A stretch of DNA of 64,000 nucleotides from Flectobacillus sp049240685 (GCF_049240685.1 NZ_JBMLSD010000425.1:1-64000), one strand, 5' to 3'. Counted from the first letter of the stretch, positions 19,415 to 29,133 are shown. The notes: generated by a model from the sequence alone, not told the origin. Translations and numbers: made by a program.

Positions 19415-22400
19415 ATGATTACTATAAAACCACAAAAATTGAGAATACTCGTCGTAGAAGATAACTTGGGTGATTATGTTCTTTTCGAGGAGTATTTGCA
19501 TGATACAGGGCTTGACGTAAAAGAGGTTCAGAACGTAATTTCGGTAGCAGAAGCTAAACAAGCCTTGGCAACTACAGATTATGACTTAGTTTTCTTAGAC
19601 TTATCTCTTCCCGACAGTATCGGTATTCAATCAATTATTGATCTCAATAAAATGGCCGCTCATATTCCTATTGTGGTATTGTCGGGCATGGAAGATACCC
19701 AAACTACCACAGAGGCAATTATCAATGGCGCTCAGGATTATCTCATTAAAGGAGAATTAGAATCAAAACTTTTGTCTAAAACGATACGATACAGTATCGA
19801 ACGAAAACGTAACCTTGAAAGAATAAAACAAAGTAACGAAAGATACACGATGGTTTCTAATGCCACAATAGGCGTAGTGTGGGATGTAAACTTGGTGAAT
19901 CGAGAGGTCGTTCGCTCTGGTGATACATTTCTTCATACACATGGCTATGATGAATTGTCGTTTACATCTGACTTTAGTTTTTGGGCAAAAAGAGTTCATC
20001 CCGAGGATATCAAAGATTTAGAAAATGTTATCAAACTACATCTTGAATCTAAAAGCATAAAATTCTGGGAATATGAGTATCGCTTTCAAAATGGTGATGG
20101 AAAATATTTTTATGTTCATGATCGTGGTTCTGTAATTTATGATGACAATGGGGCTCCTGTTCGTATGTTGGGCACTATGATGGATATCACCGAAAGAAAA
20201 GAATCTCAAGAAAAACTCCGAATTTCGGAATACAACTACCGACAAATTTTTGATAACAACCCCAATCCAATGTGGATTTATGATAGCTCCACTACGGAGT
20301 TTCTGGAGGTAAATCCTGCGGCTATTGCGCACTATGGGTATGAGTATGAGGAATTTCTTGAAATGTGCATGGAGGATATTTGTCCAAATGCCATGCAACA
20401 TGAGTCTATCAGTCTCAAAAACAATCAATTACAAGTTCACTTAAAAGCAGGTTATGAGAAAATCATTGTCGAAGTAACGGCCTATCCTATTGATTTTGCT
20501 GGACGAAAGGCTATGCAAATGTTGATTAGAGATGTCACAGAAAAGGTAAGAGCCGAGGAAGAAAAACGTATTTTAGTACAAAGCCTTGAATTATTTAGAA
20601 ATGCGCCCTCCTTAACAAAAGGACTCAAAGCTTGTATCGAAACGATTCGTACCTACCTTGGCTGGGAACACAGTGAAATATGGATGACAGATTATCAGAA
20701 AGAATATATTCGATTACAGACCTACAGCTACACCCAAGAATTTGAGCATCTTTACGAAATGGTTTCTCCTTTTTTGAATAAGGATATTCATATTAACCAT
20801 ACTATTTACAACGAAAGTCATCATCGGTCAATGCCGATTTGGCTCAATGATTTACATGAGCTAAAAGGATTCCAAAGGATTGCTTTATCCGACAAAATCG
20901 GGATTCACACTGCGGTATCGGTTCCTATTATTTATGATGAAAAGCACATTGGCTGGATGGTTTTTTTTAGTAAAGCTAATCATCAGGCCGATGAAAGTAT
21001 CATAGCTTTCTTGGCAGAAGTGGCTAAGCAGTTAGGCGCCGAAATTGAAAAAAGAAATGCAGATGAAATGCTCAAGCATTTCTTTTTATTGAGCAACGAT
21101 TTGTTAGGTATTGTTACACTCGAAGGATTTTTTGTTCGTATCAATAATGCCTTCTTACACGTTTTGGGCTATAATACCAACGAAATCAACGAACATGCCG
21201 TATTGGATTTTGTCCATCCCGATGACAAGCAAAAAACCTTGGAAATATTAACAGGTATACAAGATAAATCTTCTGTATCTTTCTTGGAAAATAGATTTAT
21301 TGCAAAGGATAAAACTATTCGTTGGATTTCTTGGTCGGTAACTTATTTGCCTGACGAAAAGCTGATATTTGCCTCTGGACGTGATGTAACTCAACAAAAA
21401 GAAGAAGAATTGCAGCTTCGTTTACGCGAATCGGTGATTACTAATAGCAATGATGCTATCGTAATTACAGAACCAGATCTTGAGAATGCCTGCCACAAAG
21501 CTATTTATTATAATGAAGCATTTTTACGGCTTTCTGGCTATGACCCTGCCGAAATCATCGCAAATCCTACTAGTATGCTTGTCGGAGAAAAGACCGATTT
21601 GGGAGCTATTCAGAAAATTAGCTATGCTATTGCACACTGGATGCACGAGCAGGTTGAGATTATTGTTTACCGAAAAAATGGTGAGCAGTTTTGGGCTAGC
21701 TTAGAAGTAGTGCCTGTGCCCGATGCCAAAGGGGAGTTTACACACGCAATATCGGTATTTAGGGATATATCGGCTCGAAAAAAAGCTGAGGCTGAGCGCG
21801 AAGTACTTATCCGAGAACTGACCGACAGCAATACCGACTTAAAACAATTTACCTTTATTACTTCGCATAATCTTCGTGCACCACTCTCAAATTTGATGGG
21901 TATTCTGGAACTAGTCGACCCAGACGTTATACAAGATGCCGAAACGCTAGAGTTACTTAACAAATTTAAGGAATCAACCGTTTTATTGAATCAGACCATC
22001 AACGATTTACTAGATGTTCTTGTAATAAAAAATCAGGTAAATCTCGAAAAAAAGTCGCTGGATTTGAATATTGAATTTGAAAAGGTCAAAAACTCAGTGG
22101 GTTATCAAGTTCGGGAAACAGGAGCCGTTCTCAAGACTGATTTTAGCTTAGCAGAAAAAGTCAGTTTTGATTCCTCTTACCTCGAAAGTATTTTGTTGAA
22201 TTTGTTGACCAATGCACTAAAATACCGCTCGCTCAGCAGACCGCTTGAAATTCAGGTATTTACTAAAGATACCCCCAACTATACAGAATTGTATTTTTGT
22301 GATAATGGAATTGGCATTGATTTGAACCGCCATCAAAGTAAAATTTTTGGGCTTTATCAACGTTTTCATGATTATCCAGATAGTAAAGGATTGGGTTTAT

Positions 22401-22501
22401 ACATTGTTAGCTCCCAAATTCGTGCTCTCGGAGGAAAAATTGATGTGAAAAGTGAAGTCGACAAAGGCACTACATTTATTGTGTATTTTGCTAAAAATTA
22501 G
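19415..22501 (+). CDS. Receiver-PAS-GAF sensor histidine kinase
   Basis: 1028 aa. REC (about 8-122) has VVEDNLGD, Asp62 in LVFLDLSLPDS and the Lys in YLIKGE. It is followed by PAS_3 138-260, PAS 270-378, GAF 390-548, PAS 552-660, PAS 675-788, HisKA with ITSHNLRAPLSNLMGIL (His818), and HATPase with N box LLTNALKYRS, G1 DNGIGID and G2 GLGLYIV. No membrane segment. A receiver at the front means it can be controlled by another kinase, possibly the giant one just upstream. The kinase core is a close paralogue of that at 296-3289: both share LIRELT, SHN(I/L)R(S/A)PLSNL and YQRFH(N/D)(H/Y)PDSKG. Confidence 0.93.
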   Translation: MITIKPQKLRILVVEDNLGDYVLFEEYLHDTGLDVKEVQNVISVAEAKQALATTDYDLVFLDLSLPDSIGIQSIIDLNKMAAHIPIVVLSGMEDTQTTTEAIINGAQDYLIKGELESKLLSKTIRYSIERKRNLERIKQSNERYTMVSNATIGVVWDVNLVNREVVRSGDTFLHTHGYDELSFTSDFSFWAKRVHPEDIKDLENVIKLHLESKSIKFWEYEYRFQNGDGKYFYVHDRGSVIYDDNGAPVRMLGTMMDITERKESQEKLRISEYNYRQIFDNNPNPMWIYDSSTTEFLEVNPAAIAHYGYEYEEFLEMCMEDICPNAMQHESISLKNNQLQVHLKAGYEKIIVEVTAYPIDFAGRKAMQMLIRDVTEKVRAEEEKRILVQSLELFRNAPSLTKGLKACIETIRTYLGWEHSEIWMTDYQKEYIRLQTYSYTQEFEHLYEMVSPFLNKDIHINHTIYNESHHRSMPIWLNDLHELKGFQRIALSDKIGIHTAVSVPIIYDEKHIGWMVFFSKANHQADESIIAFLAEVAKQLGAEIEKRNADEMLKHFFLLSNDLLGIVTLEGFFVRINNAFLHVLGYNTNEINEHAVLDFVHPDDKQKTLEILTGIQDKSSVSFLENRFIAKDKTIRWISWSVTYLPDEKLIFASGRDVTQQKEEELQLRLRESVITNSNDAIVITEPDLENACHKAIYYNEAFLRLSGYDPAEIIANPTSMLVGEKTDLGAIQKISYAIAHWMHEQVEIIVYRKNGEQFWASLEVVPVPDAKGEFTHAISVFRDISARKKAEAEREVLIRELTDSNTDLKQFTFITSHNLRAPLSNLMGILELVDPDVIQDAETLELLNKFKESTVLLNQTINDLLDVLVIKNQVNLEKKSLDLNIEFEKVKNSVGYQVRETGAVLKTDFSLAEKVSFDSSYLESILLNLLTNALKYRSLSRPLEIQVFTKDTPNYTELYFCDNGIGIDLNRHQSKIFGLYQRFHDYPDSKGLGLYIVSSQIRALGGKIDVKSEVDKGTTFIVYFAKN

Positions 22502-22614
22502 GCTTTTGAAACGATTCTTACTCCTTCGGGGTTGATTGATTGAATCCTTCAAATACTATTTTTCAGCTAGTAAGGTCGCTTTGGATAGTCTATTTAAAAT
22601 TGCTTGATTAAATT

Positions 22615-22911
22615 ATGTCAGAAAATTCAACATTATCCGCAAAAATTATTCGTGTATTTCTAATAGTAGGAAAAATCGAAGGTTATAGTTATTTATTGTT
22701 ACTGTTTGTAGCAATGCCATTAAAATATATCTTCAAACTACCCGAATTAGTTCGCATTGCTGGTTATATTCATGGAGCATTATTTGTGGCATTTGTGGCT
22801 GCTATTTTAGCCATGATTATCCAAGTGGGTATGACTTTGCCAAAAGCAATCTTTGCTTTTTTATTATCATTGGTTCCTTTTGGAACATTTTACCTGAAAA
22901 AAACACTTTAG
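22615..22911 (+). CDS. DUF3817-family small membrane protein
   Basis: 98 aa with three predicted membrane helices (about 12-33, 40-75 containing a conserved IHG, 77-93). The motif GKIEGYSYLLLLFVAMPLKY near the start and GYIHGALFV in the middle are characteristic of DUF3817, whose biochemical role is unknown. It ends 19 bp before the HD-PycTM gene, so the two are probably co-transcribed. Family assignment rests on motif memory rather than a search. Confidence 0.8.
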   Translation: MSENSTLSAKIIRVFLIVGKIEGYSYLLLLFVAMPLKYIFKLPELVRIAGYIHGALFVAFVAAILAMIIQVGMTLPKAIFAFLLSLVPFGTFYLKKTL

Positions 22912-22930
22912 TCGTGTTTCTATAGCTTTT

Positions 22931-24109
22931 ATGCAACAAGACAAACTTCAACTAGTCCAAGAATACGCTCAGAATATTCTTAGGCAATTACCCCCAAAGT
23001 TTTGCTATCATAATGCGCTACATACAGAAAGCGTGGTTGAAGCAACCAAAAAAATTGCGCAAGAAGAAGGTGTAAAAGAAAAGGCACTCGAAAGCCTCTT
23101 AATGGCTGCTTGGCTACACGATATTGGTTATTCGGTTAGTTGTGATGACCATGAAACGCACAGCATGATGCTGGCCAAAGAGTTTTTGCAGTCGATAGAG
23201 TGTTCCGATAAGCAAATCGAAAAGGTATTAAGCTATATAGAAGCAACTCGTATGCCCCAAACGCCGCATTCTCACAAACAAATGATTTTGTGTGATGCAG
23301 ATTTATCTCATCTCGCCTCCGAAGATTTTTTAGAAAAAACAGAGCATCTTCGTACTGAGATAAGCCTAACAGTAATGCCATTGAGCGAAAAAGACTGGCT
23401 AAAGAAGACCGTCACTTTTATGGAAGAACACCATTATTTTACAGCTTTTGGAAAAAGAGTTTTGAATCAACAAAAGCAAAAAAATATGGCATTGCTTCAA
23501 AAACGCTTAGAAGATATAAAACAAAGTAAAAAAGAAAGTAAGGAAAAGGAAAAAGAAGTAGAAAACAAAGTAAAACGCCCTGATAGAGGTATCGAAACAA
23601 TGTTTAGAACGACTTCGGCAAATCATTTTCAGCTTTCAGCAATGGCCGATAACAAGGCCAATATTATGATTTCTGTCAATACCATTGTTATTTCTTTAAT
23701 TGTGAGTATTTTAATCAGAAAGTTAGAAGAAAATGAATATCTCATCGTGCCTACTATCATGATTACAACCGTATGCTTAATGGCTACCGTTTTTGCAGTT
23801 TTGTCAACAATTCCAAACGTTACTAAAGGTAAGTTTTCGAAAGAAGATATAACGAATCGAAGTGCCAACCTTCTATTTTTTGGAAATTTTCATGAAATGC
23901 AATTAGAGGATTATCAAGCTGGTATGAAAGAAATGATGAATGATTCGGAGTTTTTATATTCCTCTATGACAAGGGATATTTATTTTTTGGGTAAAGTTTT
24001 AGGCCGGAAATACAAATTACTTCGAATAGCTTACAATATTTTTATGTATGGATTTGTGGCCTCTATTCTAGCTTTTGGAATAGCTGCGGTTTTACAAAAG
24101 CATTCTTAA
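22931..24109 (+). CDS. HD-domain hydrolase fused to a PycTM-like membrane module
   Basis: 392 aa. The N-terminal half is an HD phosphohydrolase: CYHNALHTESVV (His31), WLHDIGYS (His63-Asp64) and LCDADLSHL (Asp near 122-124), a metal-binding set of the kind that cleaves nucleotides or cyclic nucleotides. A Lys/Glu-rich linker (about 190-220) leads to FRTTSANHFQLSAMADNKAN and membrane helices (about 240-262 and 270-292, and a last one near 370-390). This second half matches the PycTM/DUF5706 module, known as the membrane-disrupting effector of Pycsar phage defence. No PycC uridylate/cytidylate cyclase is nearby, so this is not a standard Pycsar operon. An HD enzyme on the same chain could instead degrade the activating nucleotide. 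The nucleotide link is inference. Confidence 0.85.
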   Translation: MQQDKLQLVQEYAQNILRQLPPKFCYHNALHTESVVEATKKIAQEEGVKEKALESLLMAAWLHDIGYSVSCDDHETHSMMLAKEFLQSIECSDKQIEKVLSYIEATRMPQTPHSHKQMILCDADLSHLASEDFLEKTEHLRTEISLTVMPLSEKDWLKKTVTFMEEHHYFTAFGKRVLNQQKQKNMALLQKRLEDIKQSKKESKEKEKEVENKVKRPDRGIETMFRTTSANHFQLSAMADNKANIMISVNTIVISLIVSILIRKLEENEYLIVPTIMITTVCLMATVFAVLSTIPNVTKGKFSKEDITNRSANLLFFGNFHEMQLEDYQAGMKEMMNDSEFLYSSMTRDIYFLGKVLGRKYKLLRIAYNIFMYGFVASILAFGIAAVLQKHS

Positions 24110-24130
24110 GTAATCGATTCAACTTGAGTA

Positions 24131-24235
24131 CTTTAGGCTGTGAGCCGTAGGCAATAGGCAAAGAGTATTAAAAATTTTTATTTAGTAACGATAGATATGT
24201 TTTGCCGAATGCCCAAAGCTGTAAGCCGATAGCCA
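24131..24235 (+). repeat. MITE-like intergenic repeat, partial forward copy
   Basis: Core segments ggcaataggcaaagagtatta, ttagtaacgatagatatgttttgccgaatgcccaaagctgtaagccgatagcc. Terminal repeats are not recognisable. Between the HD-PycTM gene and the PAP2 gene. Confidence 0.7.
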
Positions 24236-24365
24236 AACTCCTACAGTCCAAGCCATGAGTAGTTTATCATAACTCATACAGCAATCGCAGTGCTTGTTAT
24301 TTCCCAACTAAGTTGTTGACATAAATTCCAATGATATCAAAACTTTTTGCATAACCTTCTTTTAT

Positions 24366-25100
24366 ATGATTAGAAAATCTTTTGAGCTGGTATTCATCAG
24401 CTTTCTTTTTTTATCAAAATTTACCTTTGCTCAAAAAACTACCTCCGATAGTTCTAAACCCCTTATTACAGCCAAAGAAATAATCGCTCCAGGAATACTG
24501 ATTGGCACTGGACTAGTTTTTATTAACAATAGTACCAAAGCCGAACAAAAAGAGTGGCATACAAAATACCTTATGAGTTTTAGAACGCACGCCGATGATT
24601 ATCTTCAGCTTGCTCCTCAAGCAACCGCCATGGGACTTAGTGTGATTGGGATAAAGGGTAAAAACTCTTTTGTAGATAAAGGAGCTATCATAGTTTTGGG
24701 TTCGGGTATTATGTTGGGAACTGTTTTGGGTTTAAAAAAATTAACTAAAGTAAATCGCCCTGATGATTCTAGTAATGATGCGTTTCCTTCTGGTCATACG
24801 GCCAATGCTTTTTTTGGTGCTACGGTGCTCGCCACTGAGTACGGAGACCAAAGCGTATGGTACACCATTGGCGGATATACTGTAGCCACTGCTACTGGTA
24901 CTTTTAGAATGTTAAATAATCGACATTGGTTGTCAGATGTACTAGTAGGAGCGGGGATTGGTATTCTCTCGGCTAAGGCTTCCTACATTATTTATCCTTG
25001 GATAAAAAAACAAATAGCCCCTAAATTGCCGTCCAATGTATCCTTTGTTCCAGTTTATAATGGCTATGCTCTTACAGGGAACTTAACTATTGGATTTTGA
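24366..25100 (+). CDS. PAP2-family phosphatase (membrane/periplasmic)
   Basis: 244 aa with an N-terminal signal peptide (hydrophobic core FVFISFLFL-type, cut near FAQ|KT). It carries the three phosphatase motifs: K124-x6-R131-P132, PSGH at 141-144, and R171-x5-H177-x3-D181 (RMLNNRHWLSD). These form the vanadium-haloperoxidase-like active site of lipid or sugar-lipid phosphatases. The next gene, a phosphoesterase fused to an outer-membrane barrel, begins 29 bp downstream, suggesting a two-gene operon for phosphate release in the envelope. The substrate is not readable; undecaprenyl-PP or phosphatidate-like lipids are usual for the family. Confidence 0.9.
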   Translation: MIRKSFELVFISFLFLSKFTFAQKTTSDSSKPLITAKEIIAPGILIGTGLVFINNSTKAEQKEWHTKYLMSFRTHADDYLQLAPQATAMGLSVIGIKGKNSFVDKGAIIVLGSGIMLGTVLGLKKLTKVNRPDDSSNDAFPSGHTANAFFGATVLATEYGDQSVWYTIGGYTVATATGTFRMLNNRHWLSDVLVGAGIGILSAKASYIIYPWIKKQIAPKLPSNVSFVPVYNGYALTGNLTIGF

Positions 25101-25129
25101 CGTAGAACACACTGCTTGATAATTTTTAT

Positions 25130-28100
25130 ATGAAAGTCATATTTATAAGTATACTTCTCTTCCTATCTTCCTTATCACAACTTTTGGCACAGGATACTAC
25201 CTCCAGAGTTGTGTATTCCTTGTTTTTGATTGGGGATGCTGGCGAGCCAGACATCCAAGGTAAAGATGCTGTTTTGAATTCGTTATCGGCCAAACTAAAA
25301 CAAAAAGGTAAAAAAAGTGCGGTAGTATTTTTAGGCGATAATATTTATCCAAGGGGTTTAGTAGACCTCGAGCATCCAGACCGAAAGCAATCGGAAGAAC
25401 GTTTGAGTGCTCAATTGGATATCATTAAATCTCATGTTGGGGCTGGATATATGATTCCGGGAAATCATGATTGGGAACAGGGAGGCAAAAATGGTTGGGC
25501 AGAAATTATAGCCCAAGAAAAATTTGTTACTGACTACCTACAAAATCCATCGGTATTTTTCCCCAAAGGAGGGTGTCCAACGCCTCAGGAAGTGGCACTA
25601 ACCGATAGCGTAACCTTAGTATTACTAGATACACAATGGTATCTTCATCCTTGGAAAAAACCAGATGAAAATTCTGATTGTGAAGTAAAAACACTCACGG
25701 GTTTGCTTACCTCACTGGATGATATTCTTTATCGTAATCGTCACAAAAAAGTGGTAGTTACTGGGCATCATCCTATGTACTCTCATAGTTTGCATGGAGG
25801 TTATTATCCGTTCAAGTCTCATATTTTACCTTTTAGTGAGTTAGGAATCAATATTCCTTTGCCTATTTTAGGGTCGATATACCCGCTCTATCGTTCTTGG
25901 ATTGGAAACATCCAAGATATCCCCAATCCTGTATACCAAGAGATGCGCAATGGTATGGTAAAAATCATGGCACAATATCCTAATGTATTATACGCCAACG
26001 GACATGAGCATACCCTTCAACTTATCGAAAAGGACTCTTTATATTACATCACCTCTGGTGCTGGCTCAAAAACGACTCCTGTAAAGAAGGGTGCAGATTC
26101 CTATTTCGCAGCTTCCAAGAAGGGTTTTGCTCAACTCGATTGGTTAGCAGATGGGCAAACAAAGATTTATTTTTGGGACGAAAATGGTAAGTTACTTTAT
26201 GAAAAAAATTTAACATTTAAGAAAAAACCTTTTCAAGAATTAGTCGTAAAACCCAATCAGCAAACGATTCCTAATCCTAAATTTAAAGCCAACAAATTTA
26301 AAGAATGGCTTCTTGGAAAAAATTATAGAAGTATTTGGACCAGACCTGTTCAGGCTCCAATGATAGATTTGTCTTCTGAAAAGGGTGGACTAAAAGTAAT
26401 TCAAAGAGGTGGCGGACAGCAAACCCTATCGTTAAGATATGAAGGCAAAGACCAAAATCAGTATGTAACTCGCTCGGTAGAAAAATATCCAGAAAGTGCT
26501 GTACCTGAAGCCATTAGAAGCAAATTTACTGTTGATATCGTAGGAGATCAAATATCTGCTTCGCATCCGTTTGCGGCGCTTACCATTCCATCGCTGGCAG
26601 AGGCCGCAAGGGTTTTACATACAAACCCTCGCCTAGTTCGACTCCCCAATGACACCATTTTGGGGCCTTACCAAAGGCTTTTCGCGGGGCAACTAGCACT
26701 ATTTGAAGAACGACCAGACGAAGGGTTTGCAGGAGCCAAAAAAACCTATTCGACCCTAAAACTTTTTGAAAAACTAGAGCAAGACAACAAAAATGTGGTC
26801 GACCAAAAAGCAATGCTCCGAGCAAGATTATTGGATATGCTTATTGGAGATTGGGACCGCCACGATGACCAATGGCGTTGGGCGGCCTATGATGAAGGCA
26901 AACAAACCGTTTTTAGGGCAATTCCACGCGACCGCGACCAAGCTTTTTTTGTAAGCCAAGGCATATTACCCCGAATCGTTTCTCGCAAGTGGATTCTTCC
27001 CAAAGTGCAAGGTTTTGACTATAAGATAAGAGATATCAACACTTTCAACTTCAACGCAAGATATGTAGATAGGGCTTTTTTAACTGAACTTTCTTTAAAA
27101 GATTGGGAAAACGCCGTGGCCGAACTACAGCACAATATTTCAGACTCTTTGATTGACCTTTCTGTCAAAAAGCTTCCTGACAATGATCCTTTTGCCCCAG
27201 AAATTGCAGCAAAACTTAAACAGCGCAAAAAGGACTTGTTAGCCTACGCCTCTGAATATTATCGGTTTTTGGCAAAAGAAGTAGATATTGTGGCCTCTGA
27301 TAAAGACGAGATTGTTTCGATAAAACGCCTCCAAGATGGCAATACATTTGTCCAAGTATTTGATCAAACCAAAAAAGGAAAACAAGGAAGTTTATTGTAT
27401 CAACGTACCTTCGAGCCTCAAGATACTAAAGAAATACGAATATGGGGAATGGACGGCGAGGATGTATTTCACGTCGAGGGAATTGCCCATAAAGGTATCA
27501 AAGTTCGTTTGATAGGTGGCAAAGGAAAAGATACTTTTATCGATAGTTCATCAGTAGAAAAAGGAGGACGCAAAACCATTATTTACGACAAAAAGAAGAA
27601 TACCGTTATCGAGGGCAGTGCCGAAACCGTAAATAATACCACCGAAGGAGATAAACATATCAATGACCTCGACAGATTTGCCTTTGTTTATGATCGATTG
27701 GCTCCCTTGGGCTCCTTGGCCTACAACCCCGACGATGGTGTTTTTATTGGAGGGGGTATACAGTACACTCAGCAAGGATTTAGGAAATCACCCTTTCGCT
27801 TTCAACATAGTCTATCTGGTAATTATGCATTTTCAACAAATGCATTCAATCTATATTATCTAGGAAAGGCAGTAGATATTTTTGGTAAAACAGATTTAGA
27901 AATAAAAATAAACTTACAACAAGAAGGGTTGACGGATAACTTTTTTGGGTTGAGCAACGAATCAAAATATATTCAGTCAAGAGGAATAGAGTATTACCGC
28001 GTAAAGTTGAGTAATCTCGAAAACTCTATCCTCTTAAGTAATAACTACGGGCCACTCAAGCTATATTATGGTTTTGTATTTAATGGTTATGACGTCAAAG

Positions 28101-28729
28101 AAAATGCTAGACGTTTTATCGCAGAATATGCACCTAAAGGCTCTGAACTATATGAAGAACAGGATTTTTACGGAATCAGAGCAGGCTTTACCGTAGATAC
28201 TCGTAATAACCCAGTCATGACCACTAGAGGTTTGAAATGGAATAGCGAACTTACTTTTCAAAAGGCTTTTGAACACAACTATAAAGATGACTATTTCAAT
28301 TTAAAAACTGATTTGGCGTTTTACCATACTTTCAAGTTACCAGCAGTATTATCCTTTGCCACCCGCGTAGGAGGGGGTATCAACTTGCTAGATTATGAGT
28401 TTTATCAAGCTAATACACTCGGAGGTTTATCCAATTTGAGAGGTTACCGTCGTTCTCGCTTTTCGGGTAAAAGTTCTTTTTATCACAATTTGGAGGCTCG
28501 CCTCAAGCTACTTTCATTCAAATCATACCTTTTCCCTGCCCAATTTGGTATTTTAGCATTCAACGACTTAGGCCGTGTTTGGAATCCAAACGAAAACTCG
28601 CAAAAATGGCATCATGGATACGGCGGTGGTGTGTGGCTTTCACCCTTTCAAATGGCTGTACTAACACTCACCTATGGACGGTCTTCTGAGGATGAAGTGA
28701 TTAGTTTTAAGCTTGGTTTTTTCTTTTAA
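25130..28729 (+). CDS. Calcineurin-like phosphoesterase fused to an Omp85-type outer-membrane barrel
   Basis: 1199 aa. Signal peptide (1-20, ending LLAQD). Metallophosphoesterase (about 28-330) has Asp36 in IGDAG, FLGDNIYPRG (Asp70), PGNHDWEQGG (111-), VVTGHHPMYSH and YANGHEHTLQ, a full dimetal set. A middle region (about 390-800) lacks a named family but includes a conserved stretch LLDMLIGDWDRHDDQWRWA. The C-terminal ~370 residues form a BamA/surface-antigen-type barrel ending in alternating aromatics and a terminal Phe (KLGFFF). Such a protein would hang or hold a phosphatase at the outer membrane. It follows the PAP2 gene by 29 bp. Whether the passenger faces the periplasm or the outside cannot be told. 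Confidence 0.9.
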   Translation: MKVIFISILLFLSSLSQLLAQDTTSRVVYSLFLIGDAGEPDIQGKDAVLNSLSAKLKQKGKKSAVVFLGDNIYPRGLVDLEHPDRKQSEERLSAQLDIIKSHVGAGYMIPGNHDWEQGGKNGWAEIIAQEKFVTDYLQNPSVFFPKGGCPTPQEVALTDSVTLVLLDTQWYLHPWKKPDENSDCEVKTLTGLLTSLDDILYRNRHKKVVVTGHHPMYSHSLHGGYYPFKSHILPFSELGINIPLPILGSIYPLYRSWIGNIQDIPNPVYQEMRNGMVKIMAQYPNVLYANGHEHTLQLIEKDSLYYITSGAGSKTTPVKKGADSYFAASKKGFAQLDWLADGQTKIYFWDENGKLLYEKNLTFKKKPFQELVVKPNQQTIPNPKFKANKFKEWLLGKNYRSIWTRPVQAPMIDLSSEKGGLKVIQRGGGQQTLSLRYEGKDQNQYVTRSVEKYPESAVPEAIRSKFTVDIVGDQISASHPFAALTIPSLAEAARVLHTNPRLVRLPNDTILGPYQRLFAGQLALFEERPDEGFAGAKKTYSTLKLFEKLEQDNKNVVDQKAMLRARLLDMLIGDWDRHDDQWRWAAYDEGKQTVFRAIPRDRDQAFFVSQGILPRIVSRKWILPKVQGFDYKIRDINTFNFNARYVDRAFLTELSLKDWENAVAELQHNISDSLIDLSVKKLPDNDPFAPEIAAKLKQRKKDLLAYASEYYRFLAKEVDIVASDKDEIVSIKRLQDGNTFVQVFDQTKKGKQGSLLYQRTFEPQDTKEIRIWGMDGEDVFHVEGIAHKGIKVRLIGGKGKDTFIDSSSVEKGGRKTIIYDKKKNTVIEGSAETVNNTTEGDKHINDLDRFAFVYDRLAPLGSLAYNPDDGVFIGGGIQYTQQGFRKSPFRFQHSLSGNYAFSTNAFNLYYLGKAVDIFGKTDLEIKINLQQEGLTDNFFGLSNESKYIQSRGIEYYRVKLSNLENSILLSNNYGPLKLYYGFVFNGYDVKENARRFIAEYAPKGSELYEEQDFYGIRAGFTVDTRNNPVMTTRGLKWNSELTFQKAFEHNYKDDYFNLKTDLAFYHTFKLPAVLSFATRVGGGINLLDYEFYQANTLGGLSNLRGYRRSRFSGKSSFYHNLEARLKLLSFKSYLFPAQFGILAFNDLGRVWNPNENSQKWHHGYGGGVWLSPFQMAVLTLTYGRSSEDEVISFKLGFFF

Positions 28730-28929
28730 AAATATTTTTTATAACGTTTCTAAGAACTTAACAAAAATTAAACTTTTTGAGACTTTACCTCTGTTTCTTA
28801 ATTACAAACTCTCAATGGTAAGTAAAAGGAAAGATTAAATTAATAGTATATCAGTTATAGGAGTGCACTTATAAGCAAAAGGATACTGCCAAAATGTGCT
28901 AGATATACAATTAACTCGATTTGTTTACC

Positions 28930-29039
28930 TTTGGCACAAGCAAAAACATATCTGTTGTTACTAAAAAACAATTTAACACGCTTTGCTTTACGCCTGTTGC
29001 CTAAAACACAAAACTTAAATCTAACATTGCCTAATTACA
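28930..29039 (-). repeat. MITE-like intergenic repeat, inverted partial copy
   Basis: gcaaaaacatatctgttgttactaaaaaacaatttaacacgctttgc...cgcctgttgcc, then aaacttaaatctaacattgcctaattac, the inverted core with one worn terminal repeat. A 60-codon reading frame inside it (28931-29113) is a by-product. Confidence 0.72.
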
Positions 29040-29133
29040 AGTATAAGATATTGATAAAAAAAACTTTACACTCATCATTTATAACTCGTAATCAGGACTG
29101 TTCAAAGGATTAAGTTTTGTTTTTAAAATAAAA

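Noticed and set aside
22615..24109. A complete Pycsar defence operon
   Set aside because: Only the PycTM-like module is present; no PycC cyclase lies within the window, so I report a fusion protein, not a system.
28931..29113. 60-codon plus-strand frame
   Set aside because: It lies across an inverted MITE-like copy and has no protein features.
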